From the NCBI GenBank assembly GCA_021820965.1, contig JAKACZ010000002.1, positions 62,001-126,000 on the forward strand: a DNA stretch of 64,000 nucleotides, in the 5' to 3' direction. Positions 1 to 9,391 of the stretch are shown in pieces. Under the pieces are notes generated by a model. The model searched no databases, had not been told where the DNA came from, and saw only the letters and a list, made by a program, of their open reading frames with translations. This stretch comes from Bacillota bacterium. Its GTDB lineage: Bacteria > Bacillota > Sulfobacillia > Sulfobacillales > Sulfobacillaceae. A program made the translations under genes and the position numbers. How positions within the stretch are numbered: the first letter of the stretch is position 1; each line of letters begins with the position of its first letter.

Positions 1-85
1 GCACAAAAATTATGTCGCCGGCAGAAAGAATGAGGCTCGAGCCGTGTCATCATGCTTTTCGATAGCATATTGTCGTCCAACCCCG

Positions 86-592
86 TCAGGGATAGGGGAT
101 GTATGTCGCGTCGGCTCGTAAATAGAGCGGATGTTTCGGGAACCCGCCTTGCGTGATGCTGAGGGCGGTTAACGGGAAGTCGGCTAAGAGGCTCAGGACC
201 GCTTCGTGCCGACCGTGGAGGGCACCGTGCGTTCCCCACGCCACTACGCGCAAGTCAGCTCTGGCAGCAGCTTTGCGAAGGTAGGCATCGTTCTCCGGCC
301 CCACCGGGTCATCTAAGGTGTAGAGCGGGTTCGGGCCCGTGGATCGATAGGCAAAGATGTTGGTGACAATGAGAGTGCCGAACCCCCAGCGCCGGGCGTA
401 GTGGAGGCAGCGCGTCATGGTGGGATCGCTTTGATATTGATCCGCGGTGCTGGGATTTAGCATGATGAAGTTTACGATGGGCCGCTCCGTATCCCACATC
501 CGATCGAGCCAATACCGATACCGCTTGGTGTGATCGAAGAGGGCTTGCGACCGTCTCGGGTCGAGGGAGTCAAAGGTGAGTTGACCGCGCAT
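86..592 (-). CDS. DUF1643 family protein
   Basis: A 168-residue protein with the hallmark of the DUF1643 family: an N-terminal IMLNPSTAD block followed by DPTMTRCLHYARRWG and a VTNIFAYRST stretch. Family members are small cytoplasmic proteins of unknown biochemical role, often found near mobile or restriction-type loci. The upstream TTG at 598 leaves almost no room behind the AAGGGAC ribosome site, so I place the start at the ATG at 592. It lies alone at the window edge, convergent to nothing visible. No function beyond the family name can be argued from the sequence. Confidence 0.85.
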   Translation of the reverse strand: MRGQLTFDSLDPRRSQALFDHTKRYRYWLDRMWDTERPIVNFIMLNPSTADQYQSDPTMTRCLHYARRWGFGTLIVTNIFAYRSTGPNPLYTLDDPVGPENDAYLRKAAARADLRVVAWGTHGALHGRHEAVLSLLADFPLTALSITQGGFPKHPLYLRADATYIPYP

Positions 593-640
593 CCCCAAGT
601 CCCTTCTGTTCCGTGCGTAGTTCGACAGATAGAGTACACG

Positions 641-1192
641 CTAGGCGGGCAAGTCCGAATCGGCAGTGGTTATTTTCGTCACATAAATTCTGCGGCGGCC
701 CGCGGTGGTCTGAATTGTTAGAGTCTCTCGATAGAGAGGGGTAATCCAGGATTGCCAGGCCAACACTAAGAAGAGGGCCATGTCGGGTTTGTTGTGGGTC
801 AACAAGGTCGGCGCGTGACCGGTGACGGCCATAACCAGGGTTACCCCGAGCACGATGAGCCAAAAGTACCGTGGACCTTGAACCAGCACGCGGGGCGGGC
901 GCCATCGGCGGACCAGACCGCCGTGGATTGTCCCGGCAGATTCCCAGATAACCTGGGTGTCCGTCAAGGATCCGTGGCCCCATTGCTGACGGCGCGGACC
1001 AGCGAGATATAGAGCCGCCCCAGCCATCAAGCCCACCCAGATCGCCATCGAAATGTCTTGGACGGTCGGCAAGGGGGTCAGGAATTGCAGCGCAAGCCAT
1101 CCCCCTAAAAACAGCACAAAACCTCCGAGGGCGGTGAAGGCGGCAAGTTTTGAGACACGCGCGGATTTGAAGCAATAACCTTCGAAGCTCAT
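641..1192 (-). CDS. Small multi-spanning membrane protein, unknown function
   Basis: A 183-residue hydrophobic protein. The start at 1192 is supported by an AAAAAGGAG site eight bases upstream; the longer reading frame to 1441 runs into the mobile-element remnant and has no good start. Predicted membrane segments: about residues 16-37 (AAFTALGGFVLFLGGWLALQ), 45-64, 109-126 (YFWLIVLGVTLVMAVTGHAP) and 138-152. Between helices 2 and 3 is a soluble stretch with basic and tryptophan residues, and the C-terminus (LTIQTTAGRRRIYV) looks like a cytoplasmic strand. I do not recognise a named family. Its 5' region abuts the tnpB-less element at 1263-1556. Confidence 0.6.
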   Translation of the reverse strand: MSFEGYCFKSARVSKLAAFTALGGFVLFLGGWLALQFLTPLPTVQDISMAIWVGLMAGAALYLAGPRRQQWGHGSLTDTQVIWESAGTIHGGLVRRWRPPRVLVQGPRYFWLIVLGVTLVMAVTGHAPTLLTHNKPDMALFLVLAWQSWITPLYRETLTIQTTAGRRRIYVTKITTADSDLPA

Positions 1193-1262
1193 GGACACAA
1201 CTCCTTTTTCCACCTTTCCTGTTGTGGGGCCTCCCTTGTTCTGCAATCCGGATACCCCAATC

Positions 1263-1556
1263 ATGAACTCTCCCGCCACCGAACCCAGTGTGTTGAGGTG
1301 GGGGCTTCTGAGGTCGGTCTCAGAAGTTCCTGATTCTACGAACCGCTGCGCCGGGCCGTTAGCTCTCATGCGTCTTATGCTGGATCTCCCCAGGCGTGGA
1401 CGACTTTTGGAAGGCCCCGACGAGGGATTCGGACCGTTCAAGCCCTATGTCCTGATTGTAAAACAAAGGTTTCAACATGTCTAGTTCTGACCCCCTCTTG
1501 GCTATCGCATAAGAAGGCGCAGTATCCGCAGGATGGGAATGCGCGGGTATTGTGTT
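1263..1556 (-). mobile_element. Element A: tnpB-less IS200/IS605-type element with omegaRNA-like right end
   Basis: Read on the minus strand, this 294-bp block begins AACACAATACCCGCGCATTC, continues through CTAGACATGTTGAAACC, a TAGGG...GGTCCGAAT block, the hallmark CCTGGGGAGATC, a variable hairpin region, CCCCCACCTC, and ends GCGGGAGAGTTCAT. The same ordered blocks occur in element C (61439-61725). The interior and right-end blocks recur directly downstream of the tnpB gene at 31201-31953, where an IS605 omegaRNA lies. No transposase or tnpB coding sequence is present. It sits about 115 bp upstream of topA. Whether it is a dead deletion derivative or a transcribed guide-RNA-like element cannot be decided from sequence. 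Confidence 0.75.
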
Positions 1557-1672
1557 AAGGTGTCCCCCGCCCTCACCCGACAATCGGATGATTTCGGTGC
1601 CTCTTCCGCATTTCTGGATCGCCGTGGCATAATGCGATATTATGGGGACGCTTATTTACGGGAGGTGGCAGA

Positions 1673-3769
1673 TTGCCGAAGCCAAAGCCCTTGATTATTG
1701 TCGAGTCACCGGCTAAGGCCAAGACCATCAGCCGTTTTCTGGGCAGCCGATATCACGTCAAAGCCTCGATGGGCCATGTGCGCGACCTGCCCAAGAGCCA
1801 ATTCGGAGTGGACGTGGAAAAGGGGTTTGAGCCCCGCTACATCACCATTCGCGGAAAGGGCGGCTTGGTCAAAGAACTTAAAGATGCCGCCAAGAAAACC
1901 GATCGGGTATATTTGGCAACAGACCCCGACCGTGAAGGCGAGGCCATCGCCTGGCATCTGGGTACGGCCCTGGGCATTGATCCCGCCCGAGCCCAGCGCA
2001 TCGAATTTCATGAGATTACGAAGGACGCCGTGACCAACGCCATTCGTCACGCGCGCCCCATCGACATGCATTTGGTCGGTGCTCAGCAGGCGCGTCGGGT
2101 CCTGGACCGGGTGGTGGGGTACCAGCTATCGCCCCTGCTCTGGCGCAAGGTCCGGCCCGGCCTATCCGCCGGTCGGGTGCAGTCGGCGGCATTAAAGCTA
2201 ATTGTAGACCGAGAGCGCGAAATCCAAGCTTTCAACCCGGAAGAATATTACACCGTGTCCCTCGCCGCTGACTCGGAGCCCGCGCTTGGGGCTGAGTATG
2301 CCGCGCCGTGGGGTGAAAAAGGGCGGGTTAGCCGGTCGGAGGCCGAACGGATCGTGTCTATGGTGCCTTTGGGCAGTGAGGTCCGCGTGCAATCGGTGAA
2401 AACGCGCGAACGCCGGCGGTTTCCGGCGCCTCCGTTTATTACGTCGACGCTTCAGCAGGAAGCGTCACGTCGCCTAGGATTTTCCGTGAAGCGGACCATG
2501 AGTGTGGCCCAACAATTATACGAAGGCTTAGAGGTGAAGGGAGAGGGCACCGTTGGGTTAGTGACCTACATCCGCACTGACTCTACCCGCGTGGCCGATG
2601 TGGCGGCGAAAGACGCGCGCGTATATGTTGAAAGCACCTACGGTTCCCGCTTTTGGAAGGGGGTTGGTCCCACACGGCAGGAAAAGCGGCGGCCCGGCGT
2701 GCAAGGTGCGCACGAGGCTATCCGCCCCACGGTTGTGGCCCGCCATCCGGATTCTTTAAAAGGTTCGTTGGGACGGGACCAGCTCCGGCTTTACCGGCTC
2801 ATCTGGGAGCGGTTCGTAGCCAGTCAGATGGCACCCATGGTCTATGACGCCACGACTATTGAGCTTGCCGCCGAGGAACATCGCTTTCGCGCCCATGGTG
2901 CGGTGGTCAAGTTCGCGGGTTTTACGGTGTTGTATCAAGAAACCCGTGATGAAGGCGACAAGGGTGAGGATGACGCGGGTGAAGGCCCGCTGCCACTGGT
3001 CAGCGAAGGGGAGAATCTGCGGGTGTTGAGCATCGAGCCCGCACAGCACTTTACCGAGCCACCACCGCGCTTCACTGAGGCCAGCTTAGTCAAAACTTTG
3101 GAGGAACTGGGTGTTGGCCGGCCCTCAACCTATGCGCCGATTATCGATACGCTGCTTCAACGCGACTACGCGCGGCGCGAACAAAAGAAGCTGGTACCGA
3201 CGGAGTTGGGTGGTGTCGTCGTTGACCTTCTGCAAAAATATTTTCCCGAAATTGTCGACATTTCCTTTACCGCGGCGGTCGAGGACCGCTTGGACCGCGT
3301 GGAGGAGGCTGAGGTCGAGTGGCGGGACGTGCTAAGCGACTTCTATCGCCCATTTTCCGAAGAACTGGCTCGCGCCGACCAGGATATTGAAAAGGTTAGT
3401 ATCCCCACAGAGACGACCGATGAGGTATGCTCAGTCTGTGGGAGACCGATGGTGATCAAGTATGGCCGCTTTGGCAAGTTTTTAGCTTGCTCGGGGTATC
3501 CCGAGTGTAAGAATACGGAGGCGTTGGTGGAAAAGACCGGGGGTGTCTGCCCCAAGTGCGGGTCGGATTTGGTGGTTCGTCGGAGCAAGCGCGGACGGAC
3601 ATTTTACGGGTGCCGGGCGTATCCTGAATGTGATTTTGTCACCTGGTGGCGTCCCACGGAAAAGACTTGTCCGCGCTGCAACTCATCCCTGGCGATGCGG
3701 CGTCGGGGGCGCCACGACACGTTGGTGTGCCTACGGGAGGGATGCGGGTTTGAAGAAGAAGCTCAGTAG
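1673..3769 (+). CDS. topA: DNA topoisomerase I
   Basis: Type IA topoisomerase that relaxes negative supercoils. The 698-residue protein has a TOPRIM domain (IIVESPAKAKT at 8-18; DPDREGE at 84-90), the catalytic tyrosine in TYIRTDS (Y299), and three C-terminal four-cysteine zinc ribbons: CSVCG...CSGYPEC, CPKCG...CRAYPEC and CPRCN...CLREGC. The length is normal for Firmicutes TopA. The start is TTG at 1673, behind GGGAGGTGG. It opens the topA-trmFO-xerC-hslVU-codY cluster and its end overlaps trmFO by 20 bp, so the two are probably translationally coupled. A TATTAT box about 30 bp upstream may be its -10 element. Confidence 0.97.
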   Translation: MPKPKPLIIVESPAKAKTISRFLGSRYHVKASMGHVRDLPKSQFGVDVEKGFEPRYITIRGKGGLVKELKDAAKKTDRVYLATDPDREGEAIAWHLGTALGIDPARAQRIEFHEITKDAVTNAIRHARPIDMHLVGAQQARRVLDRVVGYQLSPLLWRKVRPGLSAGRVQSAALKLIVDREREIQAFNPEEYYTVSLAADSEPALGAEYAAPWGEKGRVSRSEAERIVSMVPLGSEVRVQSVKTRERRRFPAPPFITSTLQQEASRRLGFSVKRTMSVAQQLYEGLEVKGEGTVGLVTYIRTDSTRVADVAAKDARVYVESTYGSRFWKGVGPTRQEKRRPGVQGAHEAIRPTVVARHPDSLKGSLGRDQLRLYRLIWERFVASQMAPMVYDATTIELAAEEHRFRAHGAVVKFAGFTVLYQETRDEGDKGEDDAGEGPLPLVSEGENLRVLSIEPAQHFTEPPPRFTEASLVKTLEELGVGRPSTYAPIIDTLLQRDYARREQKKLVPTELGGVVVDLLQKYFPEIVDISFTAAVEDRLDRVEEAEVEWRDVLSDFYRPFSEELARADQDIEKVSIPTETTDEVCSVCGRPMVIKYGRFGKFLACSGYPECKNTEALVEKTGGVCPKCGSDLVVRRSKRGRTFYGCRAYPECDFVTWWRPTEKTCPRCNSSLAMRRRGRHDTLVCLREGCGFEEEAQ

Positions 3770-5084
3770 CCGGGTTACGGTAATCGGAGGCGGGCTTGCC
3801 GGATCCGAAGCAGCCTTTCAACTGGCTGAGCGGGGAATACCCGTCGACCTCCATGAGATGCGGCCGGTGTCGATGACCCCTGCGCACCATACGGGCCGGT
3901 TTGCCGAATTGGTCTGTTCCAATTCGTTTGGCGCCGACCAGGGGCTTTCCCCGGCAGTGCTGTTGAAGTCGGAAATGCGCCTCTTTCACTCGCTCGTCTT
4001 GGACGCTGGAGCCAAAGCCAAGGTGGGCGCCGGATCGGCATTGGCGGTGGACCGTGATCTCTTCAGCCAGACGGTCAGCGACGCGATTGAGCATCACCCG
4101 TTGATTACGATTCAACGCCAGGTGGTGGAAAAGGTTCCGGAAGGCCCGACCGTTATTGCCACGGGACCCTTGACCCACCAATCGCTGAGCCAGGATCTCA
4201 TGGCCACTTTGAAAAATAATCCGTTATCGTTTTTTGATGCGGCGGCTCCCATTGTGTTTGGCGATACCATCGATATGAGTCACGCTTTTTACGGATCGCG
4301 CGAAGGATCCGACGACTATATTAACTGCCCTTTGACCAAGGCGGAATATGAAATCTTTTACGATGCGCTGGTGAATGCGGAGCAGCATGAACGCCACGAC
4401 TTCGAGGATGCCGCATTTTTTGAAGGCTGCCTGCCCATCGAGGAACTTGCTGGGCGCGGTAAGCGCACTCCCTTGTTCGGTCCCATGAAGCCGATGGGAT
4501 TGTCCAACCCGTATGAGGGAGGACGCCGCCCTTATGCGGTGGTGCAGCTGCGCCGCGATAACGCGGCCGGATCGCTGTGGAGCATGGTCGGCTTCCAAAC
4601 TAATCTGCGCTGGGGCGAGCAAAAACGCGTATTTCGCCTAATCCCGGCGTTAGTGTCCGCCGAGTTTGCCCGCTACGGGGTTATGCACCGCAACACCTAT
4701 CTTAGGAGCCCCAATATTTTGGATGCGACACTTTCGGTGCGGGGTCGTCCGGAATTATTCCTAGCCGGGCAGATGATTGGTGTTGAAGGGTATGTCGAAT
4801 CGGCTGCTTCCGGGATTATGGCGGCCATCAACGCGGCGCGGCTGATCCGCGGCCAGGACCTGATGACGCTGCCGCGTGAGACGATGATGGGTGCACTCTT
4901 CTATTACATCAGCCATGCCGACCCCGAGCACTTTCAGCCTATGAACGCCACCTTTGGCCTGTTTGAGCTTCCGGAGCGGGTGCGCGCGATAAAGGACAAG
5001 CGTGAGCGCCGGCAATGGATGTTTGACCGGGCGATGGCGGCCATGCGGACCTGGTCGCATGAAACGGCCCCTCGCTATGCCTAA
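3750..5084 (+). CDS. trmFO: tRNA m5U54 methyltransferase, folate/FAD-dependent
   Basis: TrmFO (formerly Gid) uses methylenetetrahydrofolate and FADH2 to make 5-methyluridine at position 54 of tRNA. The 444-residue protein starts with the Rossmann dinucleotide motif G13-G14-G15-L-A-G18 and the family signature LHEMRPVSMTPAHHT. The C-terminal GVEGYVESAASG motif is also typical. The start is TTG at 3750, inside the topA 3' end, with GGGAGGG eight bases before it; the longer open frame upstream is a topA shadow. It overlaps xerC downstream. Size and neighbourhood match Bacillus trmFO. Confidence 0.96.
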   Translation: MKKKLSSRVTVIGGGLAGSEAAFQLAERGIPVDLHEMRPVSMTPAHHTGRFAELVCSNSFGADQGLSPAVLLKSEMRLFHSLVLDAGAKAKVGAGSALAVDRDLFSQTVSDAIEHHPLITIQRQVVEKVPEGPTVIATGPLTHQSLSQDLMATLKNNPLSFFDAAAPIVFGDTIDMSHAFYGSREGSDDYINCPLTKAEYEIFYDALVNAEQHERHDFEDAAFFEGCLPIEELAGRGKRTPLFGPMKPMGLSNPYEGGRRPYAVVQLRRDNAAGSLWSMVGFQTNLRWGEQKRVFRLIPALVSAEFARYGVMHRNTYLRSPNILDATLSVRGRPELFLAGQMIGVEGYVESAASGIMAAINAARLIRGQDLMTLPRETMMGALFYYISHADPEHFQPMNATFGLFELPERVRAIKDKRERRQWMFDRAMAAMRTWSHETAPRYA

Positions 5085-5961
5085 GACTGCCCACCCTGAG
5101 GTCCAAGCGTACTTGCGGCATTTGGACGCCGTTGAACAAGTCTCCCGTCATACGCTTAAGGCGTATGAAAGCGACTTGGCCCAGTTTTTAGGCTGGGCGG
5201 GTCCGGTCGACTTGATTGATGCGCGTGCGGTGCGCGGCTGGGTGGCCCATCTTGGGTCGGAGGGCATCTCGCCCCGGAGTGTTTCCCGTAAGTTGTCTGT
5301 GATCCGAAGTTTTTTCCGCTATCTCGAGCTGGAGGGACGCATCAGCGTCAATCCTGCTAAACGCGTGCTGGCTCCGCGCTTTCGCCGGGGGCTGCCCCGG
5401 GTATTGACCGTAGATGAGATGCGCCAGTTTATTGAGGCAGCCATGAAAGATACCGGTCCCCTTGGCCTTCGCAACTGGGCGCTGCTCGAGGTCATGTATG
5501 GTGGCGGTCTTCGAAGTCAGGAGGCGGTGGACTTGAATGTTCAGCACGTCGACCGCGGCGCCGGTTGGGTGCATACCTTGGGCAAAGGCAAAAAGGAGCG
5601 GATGGTTCCGATTGGGCGATACGCGCTAGAGGCGTTGGCGCAATACTTGGACAGGGGCCGGCCCCAGTTGGCCAAGGCGAGTCAGAAGGCGCTCTTTGTC
5701 AACGCCCGGGGCGGCCGGCTCACAACTCGTAGCGTGCGCCGCATCGTCAAGGCGACGCTCATCAAAAGTGCACTCCACCGTAATATCAGCCCACACTGGC
5801 TTCGGCACTCCTACGCCACCCATCTATTGATGGGCGGTGCGGATTTACGAGTGGTGCAGGAGCTTTTGGGACATGAGAGCCTGCGCACCACCCAGATCTA
5901 TACCTATGTATCGCAGGAGCAGCTTGGCCGCATCTATCAAAATACTCATCCCCGGGCGTAG
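5059..5961 (+). CDS. xerC: Tyrosine recombinase XerC/CodV
   Basis: Site-specific tyrosine recombinase that resolves chromosome dimers at dif. The 300-residue protein has an N-terminal SAM-like core-binding domain (about 10-95) and a catalytic domain with the full set of active residues: R152, K176, H246, R249, H272 and the nucleophile Y281. The start may be the ATG at 5059 or at 5077; neither has a strong ribosome site, as expected for a gene overlapping the end of trmFO by 8-26 bp and read by coupling. The gene order trmFO-xerC-hslV is that of Bacillus codV. Confidence 0.94.
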   Translation: MKRPLAMPKTAHPEVQAYLRHLDAVEQVSRHTLKAYESDLAQFLGWAGPVDLIDARAVRGWVAHLGSEGISPRSVSRKLSVIRSFFRYLELEGRISVNPAKRVLAPRFRRGLPRVLTVDEMRQFIEAAMKDTGPLGLRNWALLEVMYGGGLRSQEAVDLNVQHVDRGAGWVHTLGKGKKERMVPIGRYALEALAQYLDRGRPQLAKASQKALFVNARGGRLTTRSVRRIVKATLIKSALHRNISPHWLRHSYATHLLMGGADLRVVQELLGHESLRTTQIYTYVSQEQLGRIYQNTHPRA

Positions 5962-5988
5962 AATACTGAGTAATTGGGGGGGAACCAT

Positions 5989-6531
5989 GTGAGCGAATTT
6001 CACGGCACTACCATATTGGGGGTGGTGCGCGACGGCAAAGCTGTCGTGGGCGGAGACGGCCAAGTCACGTTTGGGCAAAACACGATTATGAAACATACCG
6101 CCAAAAAAGTTCGGCGCCTCTATCACGGTCAAGTTCTAGCAGGGTTTGCCGGGGCTGTGGCCGATGCTCTGACCCTATTTGAGCGGTTTGAAGGCAAGCT
6201 CGAGGAAAGCCATGGCAATCTGCCCCGGGCCGCGGTGGCGTTAAGCCGCGAATGGCGCACCGATCGCATGTTGGGAAAGCTCGAAGCATTGCTGGTAGTG
6301 GCCGACCGGGAGAACCTTTTCTTGCTCTCTGGCACCGGCGAGGTGATTGAGCCGGACGACGGCATTGTGGCGGTGGGATCGGGGGGCAGCTACGCGTTGG
6401 CTGCGGCGCGGGCCTTGGTGTCGGTGGATACTGGCCTGCCGCCTGATGAGCTAGTGCGGCGCTCGCTTGAGATTGCGGCCGACATCTGCATCTATACTAA
6501 TCACCAGTTGACCATTGAAACTCTGCCTTAG
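5989..6531 (+). CDS. hslV: ATP-dependent protease peptidase subunit HslV/CodW
   Basis: Proteolytic subunit of the HslUV (ClpYQ) complex. The 180-residue protein begins [11 protein letters not shown] and contains [10 protein letters not shown] and [14 protein letters not shown], all family signatures. Classical HslV uses an N-terminal threonine exposed by processing. Bacillus CodW is known to use an N-terminal serine, and this protein has the same MS-x-FH-x-TT layout, so either Thr7 or Ser2 could be the nucleophile. The start is GTG at 5989 behind a G-rich site; the upstream TTG at 5974 lies within that site. hslU follows after 9 bp. Confidence 0.95.
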   Translation: MSEFHGTTILGVVRDGKAVVGGDGQVTFGQNTIMKHTAKKVRRLYHGQVLAGFAGAVADALTLFERFEGKLEESHGNLPRAAVALSREWRTDRMLGKLEALLVVADRENLFLLSGTGEVIEPDDGIVAVGSGGSYALAAARALVSVDTGLPPDELVRRSLEIAADICIYTNHQLTIETLP

Positions 6532-6540
6532 GAGGCCGCT

Positions 6541-7947
6541 ATGGACGAATCGCTGTTAACTCCAGCCCGGATTGTCGAAGAACTGGACAGGTACATTGTC
6601 GGCCAAAAAGAGGCCAAGCGGGCCGTGGCTGTGGCGCTGCGTCACCGTTGGCGCCGAAGCTGCCTCGACCCGGAACTGCAGGAAGAGATCACGCCGAAAA
6701 ACATCCTGATGATTGGGCCCACCGGTGTGGGTAAGACAGAGGTCGCGCGCCGTTTGGCGCGACTCTTGCGGGTGCCCTTTGTGAAGGTTGAGGCGACGAA
6801 ATTTACGGAAGTCGGGTATGTGGGCCGCGATGTGGATGCCATGGTGCGGGACTTGGTAGAGACCTCCATCCGCATGGTCAAGGAGGAGCGTAGTCAGCAG
6901 GTGAGGGAACGGGCGGAACGCATGGCTGAGGACCGCATTGTCGAGGTCTTGGCGCCGTTTCCGGAAGATTCCGGGTCTGCCAGCCGCAATCCCTTTGAGA
7001 TGTTCTTCGGCGGATCGTCCAATCCCAGCAGTACCCACACGATCGATACCGAGGAGCGCCGCCGAATTGAGGAAGAGCGCCGCAAAATCCGGGAAAAGCT
7101 TCGCATGAAGGCGATGGAGCACGAAGTGATCGAGGTGGACGTGGAAGATCAGGGTCCTGCTTTTCCGATGATGGGGAACGTACCCAGCATGGAAAACCAG
7201 ATGAACTTGGGCGAAATGTTTCAGGGCTTGCTACCCAAGCGTACCAAGCGGCGCAAGATGACCGTGGCGGAAGCGCGCAAGGTACTGACGCAGGAAGAGG
7301 CCGACAAGCTCATTGACGCGGATGCGGTGACCGCCGACGCAATTTGGCGGGCCGAACAGCAGGGGATTATCTTTATCGATGAATTTGACAAGATTGCCGG
7401 AGGCCAGGAGGGCACCCGCGGTCCCGACGTATCCAGGGAGGGTGTGCAACGGGACATTTTGCCGATTGTCGAGGGATCCACGGTGCAGACCAAGCACGGC
7501 CCGGTTAAAACTGACCATGTGCTGTTTATTGCCGCAGGCGCCTTTCACGTTTCTAAGCCTAGCGATCTGATTCCCGAACTGCAGGGCCGGTTTCCTATTC
7601 GGGTGGAGTTTGACGCCCTGACTGAAGAGGATTTCTACCGTATTTTGACCGAGCCTAAACACTCGCTAATCTTCCAATATCGTGCGCTTTTAGGGGCGGA
7701 AGGCGTCAGTGTGGAGTTTGACGAGAGCGCGCTCCGGCGGATGGCTCGCTATGCCTTTCAAGTCAATCGCGACAGTGAAAACATCGGGGCCCGGCGGCTC
7801 CACACCATTCTTGAGAAAGTGTTGGAGGAACTTTCGTTTAGTGCTTCGGAACTCGCGGGACAGACTATAACCATAACCGACCAGTACGTCGACGAACGCC
7901 TAGAACGGATTGCCGAGAACATTGACATCAATAGATATATACTCTGA
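6541..7947 (+). CDS. hslU: HslUV ATPase subunit HslU/CodX
   Basis: AAA+ unfoldase that feeds substrates to HslV. The 468-residue protein has Walker A GPTGVGKT (59-66), the GYVGRDVD pore motif just after it, a variable charged I-domain (about 115-240), Walker B FIDEFDK (D280/E281) and the sensor region [20 protein letters not shown]. The C-terminus [10 protein letters not shown] matches the conserved tail that docks into HslV. An AGGAGG site precedes the ATG start. It is co-transcribed with hslV. Confidence 0.97.
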   Translation: MDESLLTPARIVEELDRYIVGQKEAKRAVAVALRHRWRRSCLDPELQEEITPKNILMIGPTGVGKTEVARRLARLLRVPFVKVEATKFTEVGYVGRDVDAMVRDLVETSIRMVKEERSQQVRERAERMAEDRIVEVLAPFPEDSGSASRNPFEMFFGGSSNPSSTHTIDTEERRRIEEERRKIREKLRMKAMEHEVIEVDVEDQGPAFPMMGNVPSMENQMNLGEMFQGLLPKRTKRRKMTVAEARKVLTQEEADKLIDADAVTADAIWRAEQQGIIFIDEFDKIAGGQEGTRGPDVSREGVQRDILPIVEGSTVQTKHGPVKTDHVLFIAAGAFHVSKPSDLIPELQGRFPIRVEFDALTEEDFYRILTEPKHSLIFQYRALLGAEGVSVEFDESALRRMARYAFQVNRDSENIGARRLHTILEKVLEELSFSASELAGQTITITDQYVDERLERIAENIDINRYIL

Positions 7948-7983
7948 ATTTTTGTTTTCGTCATCACCTTTTTGCGTTTTGCA

Positions 7984-7992
7984 TGATATAAT
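7984..7992 (+). promoter_or_regulatory. Extended -10 promoter upstream of codY
   Basis: TGATATAAT is a perfect extended -10 element (TG at 7984-7985, TATAAT at 7987-7992) 50 bp before the codY start. No good -35 is visible, as is common for extended -10 promoters. It would give codY a transcript independent of hslU. Confidence 0.6.
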
Positions 7993-8041
7993 TGTGCTGT
8001 GAAATTTTTAGACTTCATGTCGATCGAAGGGGGACACTGTC

Positions 8042-8824
8042 TTGGAAAAGCTATTAGACAAGTCTCGACGCATTAACCGACTCTTGCAGCGCTCTGCTGG
8101 CCATCCCGTGAACTTTGAAGAAATGGCGCAACTTTTGAGCGAACTGGTCCAGGCAAACGTCTACGTGGTCAGCCGGCGCGGCAAAATGCTGGGATATGCC
8201 TTATTGGATGCGTTTGAATGTGACGTCATGGTTAACGAAGTACTGACGCCGGAGGCTTTTCCGCAAAGTTACAACCAAGGTTTGTTAAAGATAGATGAGA
8301 CGCTTCCCAACGTCTCCCAGGAAAAGCGCCAGTGCGTGTTCTTCCACGACAAGCCCTGCCTGTACGAGAACAAGATTACGACGGTGGTGCCGGTCAATGG
8401 GGGTGGTGATCGGCTGGGAACGTTGGTCATCTCCCGCTTTGGGCGTGAGTTTGACGACGAAGACCTAGTCTTGGCGGAGTACGGAGCTACCGTGGTGGCC
8501 ATGGAGATCCTCCGGTCCAAGTCGGATGAACTGGAAATGGAAGCCCGCAAGAAGGCGGCGGTGAAGGTGGCCATTGACACTTTGTCTTATTCCGAATTGG
8601 AAGCGGTACAGCACATTTTCGAAGAGTTGGGGGGGCCTGAGGGACTTTTGGTCGCCTCCAAGATTGCGGATCGGGTGGGCATTACCCGTTCCGTCATCGT
8701 CAACGCGCTGAGAAAGTTTGAGTCTGCCGGCGTGATTGAGTCGCGATCGCTGGGAATGAAGGGTACCCACATTCGGGTCTTAAATGACCGGCTGTTGGAT
8801 GAACTGAGGAAACTGCAGCGGTAG
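8042..8824 (+). CDS. codY: Global nutrient-responsive repressor CodY
   Basis: CodY senses branched-chain amino acids and GTP and represses stationary-phase and nutrient-scavenging genes in low-GC Gram-positives. The 260-residue protein has the N-terminal GAF-type ligand domain (about 1-155, beginning [13 protein letters not shown]) and a C-terminal winged HTH with the conserved [18 protein letters not shown] recognition region (about 205-225). The start is TTG at 8042 after AAGGGGG. A partial match to the CodY box (AATTTTTAGA) lies about 35 bp upstream, too weak to claim autoregulation. It closes the core operon. Confidence 0.96.
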   Translation: MEKLLDKSRRINRLLQRSAGHPVNFEEMAQLLSELVQANVYVVSRRGKMLGYALLDAFECDVMVNEVLTPEAFPQSYNQGLLKIDETLPNVSQEKRQCVFFHDKPCLYENKITTVVPVNGGGDRLGTLVISRFGREFDDEDLVLAEYGATVVAMEILRSKSDELEMEARKKAAVKVAIDTLSYSELEAVQHIFEELGGPEGLLVASKIADRVGITRSVIVNALRKFESAGVIESRSLGMKGTHIRVLNDRLLDELRKLQR

Positions 8825-8841
8825 GAGGATCCAGATGACGA

Positions 8842-8872
8842 CGGGCTGTCCCCAACGGGACGGTCCGTTTTT
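8842..8872 (+). terminator. Intrinsic terminator after codY
   Basis: CGGGCTGTCCC pairs with GGGACGGTCCG across a CAAC tetraloop (11-bp stem including two G-U pairs) and is followed directly by TTTTT. It sits 18 bp after the codY stop. Confidence 0.85.
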
Positions 8873-9391
8873 CTGCGCCGACGGGGGGTGACCGCAATGC
8901 TGTCAAGCTAAGGCGCGCCACCCAGGCCATCCAATTGGCCCCCGGGAAATTTCCGGGGCGGGGGACTTCAGCGCGCGGATCGAAGGGAAGGTGGACGGAT
9001 TCTGTCGGGGACCGGGGTGAACGGCCACCGTCTGAGTCACGCAAACACGCTACCCAATGCTCAGAACCCAGGCAGACCCCGTGGGTCCGGGCTAATGGCA
9101 GGGGATACGCCATTTTCGGATGAAGGACGAGTGAGGTGCGGCGCGATCCGGGTACCGCTACCACAGACAACGCCGTTTCGTGAGCGATTATTTATTGGCT
9201 TTGGCGGAAAGGACCGACCGGGGATTTTGGGAACGATGTTGTGGGTTAACTCGATGATCAACTGGGCATAGGCCACTGCTTGTTGGTGGGGGTCCTCTTC
9301 CATGATAAACGCAATCTTCGTCTTAGACTGGGTTGACCGTGGTCGGTGCTACTTGCTACCCTATAACATGATTAGCATGGAGGAGGTGGGT
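8873..9391. other. Intergenic stretch, no convincing gene
   Basis: About 520 bp between the codY terminator and the DoxX-like gene. A small hairpin (CCCCGG, loop GAAATTT, CCGGGG at 8940-8958) is followed by a run of short GC-rich inverted segments to about 9170. The reading frames here have no ribosome sites or family motifs and look like chance frames. A structured transcript is possible but I cannot assign one. Confidence 0.4.

Noticed and set aside
7995-8020. CodY box for codY autoregulation.
   Set aside because: AATTTTTAGA matches only about the first half of the 15-bp consensus.
8700-9170. 156-residue minus-strand frame across the codY end and intergenic region.
   Set aside because: Overlaps codY antisense, has no ribosome site, and composition is that of a shadow frame.
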